This document shows, piece after piece, positions 7,363 to 8,696 of a stretch of 8,696 nt of DNA (positions within the stretch are counted from its first letter, which is position 1; each line of letters opens with the position of its first letter). This DNA is from Thiotrichales bacterium HSG1 (GTDB lineage: Bacteria; Pseudomonadota; Gammaproteobacteria; Beggiatoales; Beggiatoaceae). The stretch lies in contig JAUCGN010000070.1 of the NCBI GenBank assembly GCA_030378125.1, forward strand, positions 1 through 8,696. Reading direction: 5' to 3'. The position numbers and the translations under genes are program-made. The notes below the pieces were generated by a model. That model was given only the letters and a program-made list of their open reading frames with translations, ran no database searches and had not been told where the DNA came from.

Positions 7363-7461
7363 AAAGTTAGTAATATCCGAAAATTGTAAAATTGCAATTA
7401 ATGGCTGCTACATACAACACCTAAAATAGTTAGAAAAATGTCCATAATACGTAATTATTAA

Positions 7462-8646
7462 CTATCTAGATATATTTTTTAAACATTTTAAGAAAATATT
7501 AGAGCGAATTTGCCATTGGTTATTATTTTTAGAAATTAAACCTTGCATTTCTAATTCTTTTAATTCAGCTTTATAATTAGAAATATCATCCTGCTTGCCT
7601 ACCATAAAGAATACTTCACGAACTTTGGATGGCCATGATGATAACATATTTTCTAATATGGATTCAATGTTTTGACAAATATCAGTAATTTCAACAGAAT
7701 CTGATTGATTAGATATTTTATTAAATTCAGCAACAATTATCTTTAACAAATAAGGATGCCCACCAACCATATCTTTAATTAATTGACGATTATTTGCTGA
7801 CAAATTATGTTCTTCCAATAAATCATCAATATCTGTATCTGATAAACTTCCTAAAACTGTTGTTTCACTAATAAAGTTTAAAACTGGAGAAGCTGAAGGA
7901 TTTATTTTTTGAATTTTCTTATTAAATGTTATCAAAGAAGAATTACTTGCAATAACTAAAGCAAGTGGGCTATGAGCACCATGCAAAGAAGCTAAAGAAC
8001 GCAATGTCGTAAAAAATTCCCAATTATCTTTAAAATTTGGATATTCCAGTAAAACTTCAAACTTATCTAACAATAGTATTAATCTCAGTCCTTGTTGGTT
8101 GATTATAGTAATAATATTTTCCAAGCTTATTTTATTGAATTCATTATCTTTACAAATTTGATAAGCTCTATTTAATTCTGAATTTTGTTTCATAGCCAAA
8201 GGTTTCAAAGCTATTTCCCAGAATTTGGGACATGAAATTTCTTTACTAATATCTAAAACAATATCAACATAAGAAAATATTAACTTATTTGCTTTATCTC
8301 CATAAAGTTCTTTTTGTTGTTCAGGATTTTCATTACGCAAATAATCTAAAATAGCTTTTCTTTCTTCACTAAAAAAGGTACTTATGGAACTGGATTGACC
8401 AGTTCTTATTCTGTTTACTAGACGAAGTATTTCTTTTTGCCTTACGTTTACTAAACCAGGGTTTTCAATTTTTGGACCATTAAATAAACGTTTAATAATG
8501 TCAAATTGTACTACTGCTGTAACAAATATAGTAATAATTACAGTTATAAGAATTATCAATACAATATCTATAAAGTTAAATTGTATGGCTACAACAACAA
8601 GTGTAACAATACTTGCTATAAGACCTATAAACTCTATTAATTTCAT
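7462..8646 (-). CDS. Two-helix membrane protein with degenerate STAND/AAA domain
   Basis: The 394-residue protein begins with two hydrophobic helices (about 5-21 and 27-49), followed by a basic/polar turn that suggests the rest is cytoplasmic. Residues 60-394 read like the same STAND core as the neighbouring 603-residue ATPase. The region at 81-100 (RTGQSSSIST, then FFSEERKAIL) sits where Walker A should be but lacks the G-x4-GK[S/T] pattern. Walker B survives as LILLLDKFE at 189-197, with Asp194 kept but Lys195 in place of the catalytic Glu. VIASNSS at 231-237 fits the sensor 1 strand, GGHPYLLK at 295-302 the GHP motif, and about 335-394 a winged helix. It is probably a non-hydrolysing pseudo-ATPase partner. 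It is the first gene of the four in this window; whether anything lies upstream is not visible. AGG at 8656-8658 is a modest ribosome binding site for the ATG. Confidence 0.8.
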   Translation of the reverse strand: MKLIEFIGLIASIVTLVVVAIQFNFIDIVLIILITVIITIFVTAVVQFDIIKRLFNGPKIENPGLVNVRQKEILRLVNRIRTGQSSSISTFFSEERKAILDYLRNENPEQQKELYGDKANKLIFSYVDIVLDISKEISCPKFWEIALKPLAMKQNSELNRAYQICKDNEFNKISLENIITIINQQGLRLILLLDKFEVLLEYPNFKDNWEFFTTLRSLASLHGAHSPLALVIASNSSLITFNKKIQKINPSASPVLNFISETTVLGSLSDTDIDDLLEEHNLSANNRQLIKDMVGGHPYLLKIIVAEFNKISNQSDSVEITDICQNIESILENMLSSWPSKVREVFFMVGKQDDISNYKAELKELEMQGLISKNNNQWQIRSNIFLKCLKNISR

Positions 8647-8665
8647 AATATTAAACCTATTAGTA

Positions 8666-8695
8666 ATTATAAATTATTTCCCCAATGAATTTTAA
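8666..8695 (-). promoter_or_regulatory. Possible promoter for the four-gene unit
   Basis: On the minus strand a perfect TATAAT lies at 8666-8671, with TTAAAA at 8690-8695 as a four-of-six -35 at 18-base spacing. A start about seven bases past the -10 would leave a leader of only about 12 bases before the first ATG, which is short for a leader carrying a ribosome binding site. The position fits, but the match could be chance in AT-rich DNA, and the window ends here. Confidence 0.3.
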
Positions 8696-8696
8696 C

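Noticed and set aside
8498..8695. 65-codon plus-strand frame at the right edge
   Set aside because: It is antisense to the membrane helices of the 394-residue protein; the hydrophobic look is a mirror of those codons.
1..8696. CRISPR array, tRNA/rRNA genes, transposase or integrase genes
   Set aside because: I found no regularly spaced repeats, no cloverleaf or rRNA motifs, and no recombinase motifs on either strand.

Overview
The window looks like AT-rich bacterial DNA, most likely from a gammaproteobacterium. The taxonomic clue is a partial ribosome recycling factor (frr) at the left edge. By memory alignment it follows the E. coli protein closely (KIRTGRA near the N-terminus, then DLGLNP, RVPLPP and TEERR). 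An envelope with LysM and SH3-like periplasmic proteins fits a Gram-negative cell. The low GC, long intergenic DNA and decayed palindromic repeat would suit a Thiotrichales/Beggiatoa-like lineage, but that is a guess that needs a database search.

Layout from left to right. Positions 1-516 (minus strand) hold frr, cut by the window edge so that roughly the last dozen codons are missing. Positions 517-1021 carry no convincing gene but contain a 134-bp interrupted palindrome (876-1009) that resembles a decayed MITE. Positions 1022-3043 (minus) encode a 673-aa sodium:solute symporter. A 91-bp divergent spacer leads to a plus-strand gene (3135-3518) for a small exported SH3-like protein.

Positions 3522-8646 hold four minus-strand genes that look like one transcription unit. 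In order of transcription they are: (1) a 394-aa protein with two N-terminal membrane helices and a STAND/AAA-like domain whose ATPase motifs are degraded; (2) a 603-aa STAND-type ATPase with intact Walker A and B, a winged-helix region, TPR repeats and two C-terminal membrane helices; (3) a 357-aa ParA/MinD-type deviant-Walker ATPase; (4) a 314-aa single-pass membrane protein with a cytoplasmic N-terminal domain and a C-terminal periplasmic LysM domain. The last three are packed with gaps of 2 and 8 bp. A 99-bp gap separates the first from the second.

The four-gene set is the item of most interest. It combines an active and an apparently inactive STAND module, both anchored in the inner membrane, with a ParA-like switch and a peptidoglycan-binding transmembrane partner. 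That architecture suggests an envelope-anchored, nucleotide-controlled sensing, positioning or conflict complex. I do not recognise it as a named system, and its function is inference. The convergent SH3-like gene ends 3 bp from the operon's end and may or may not belong to it.
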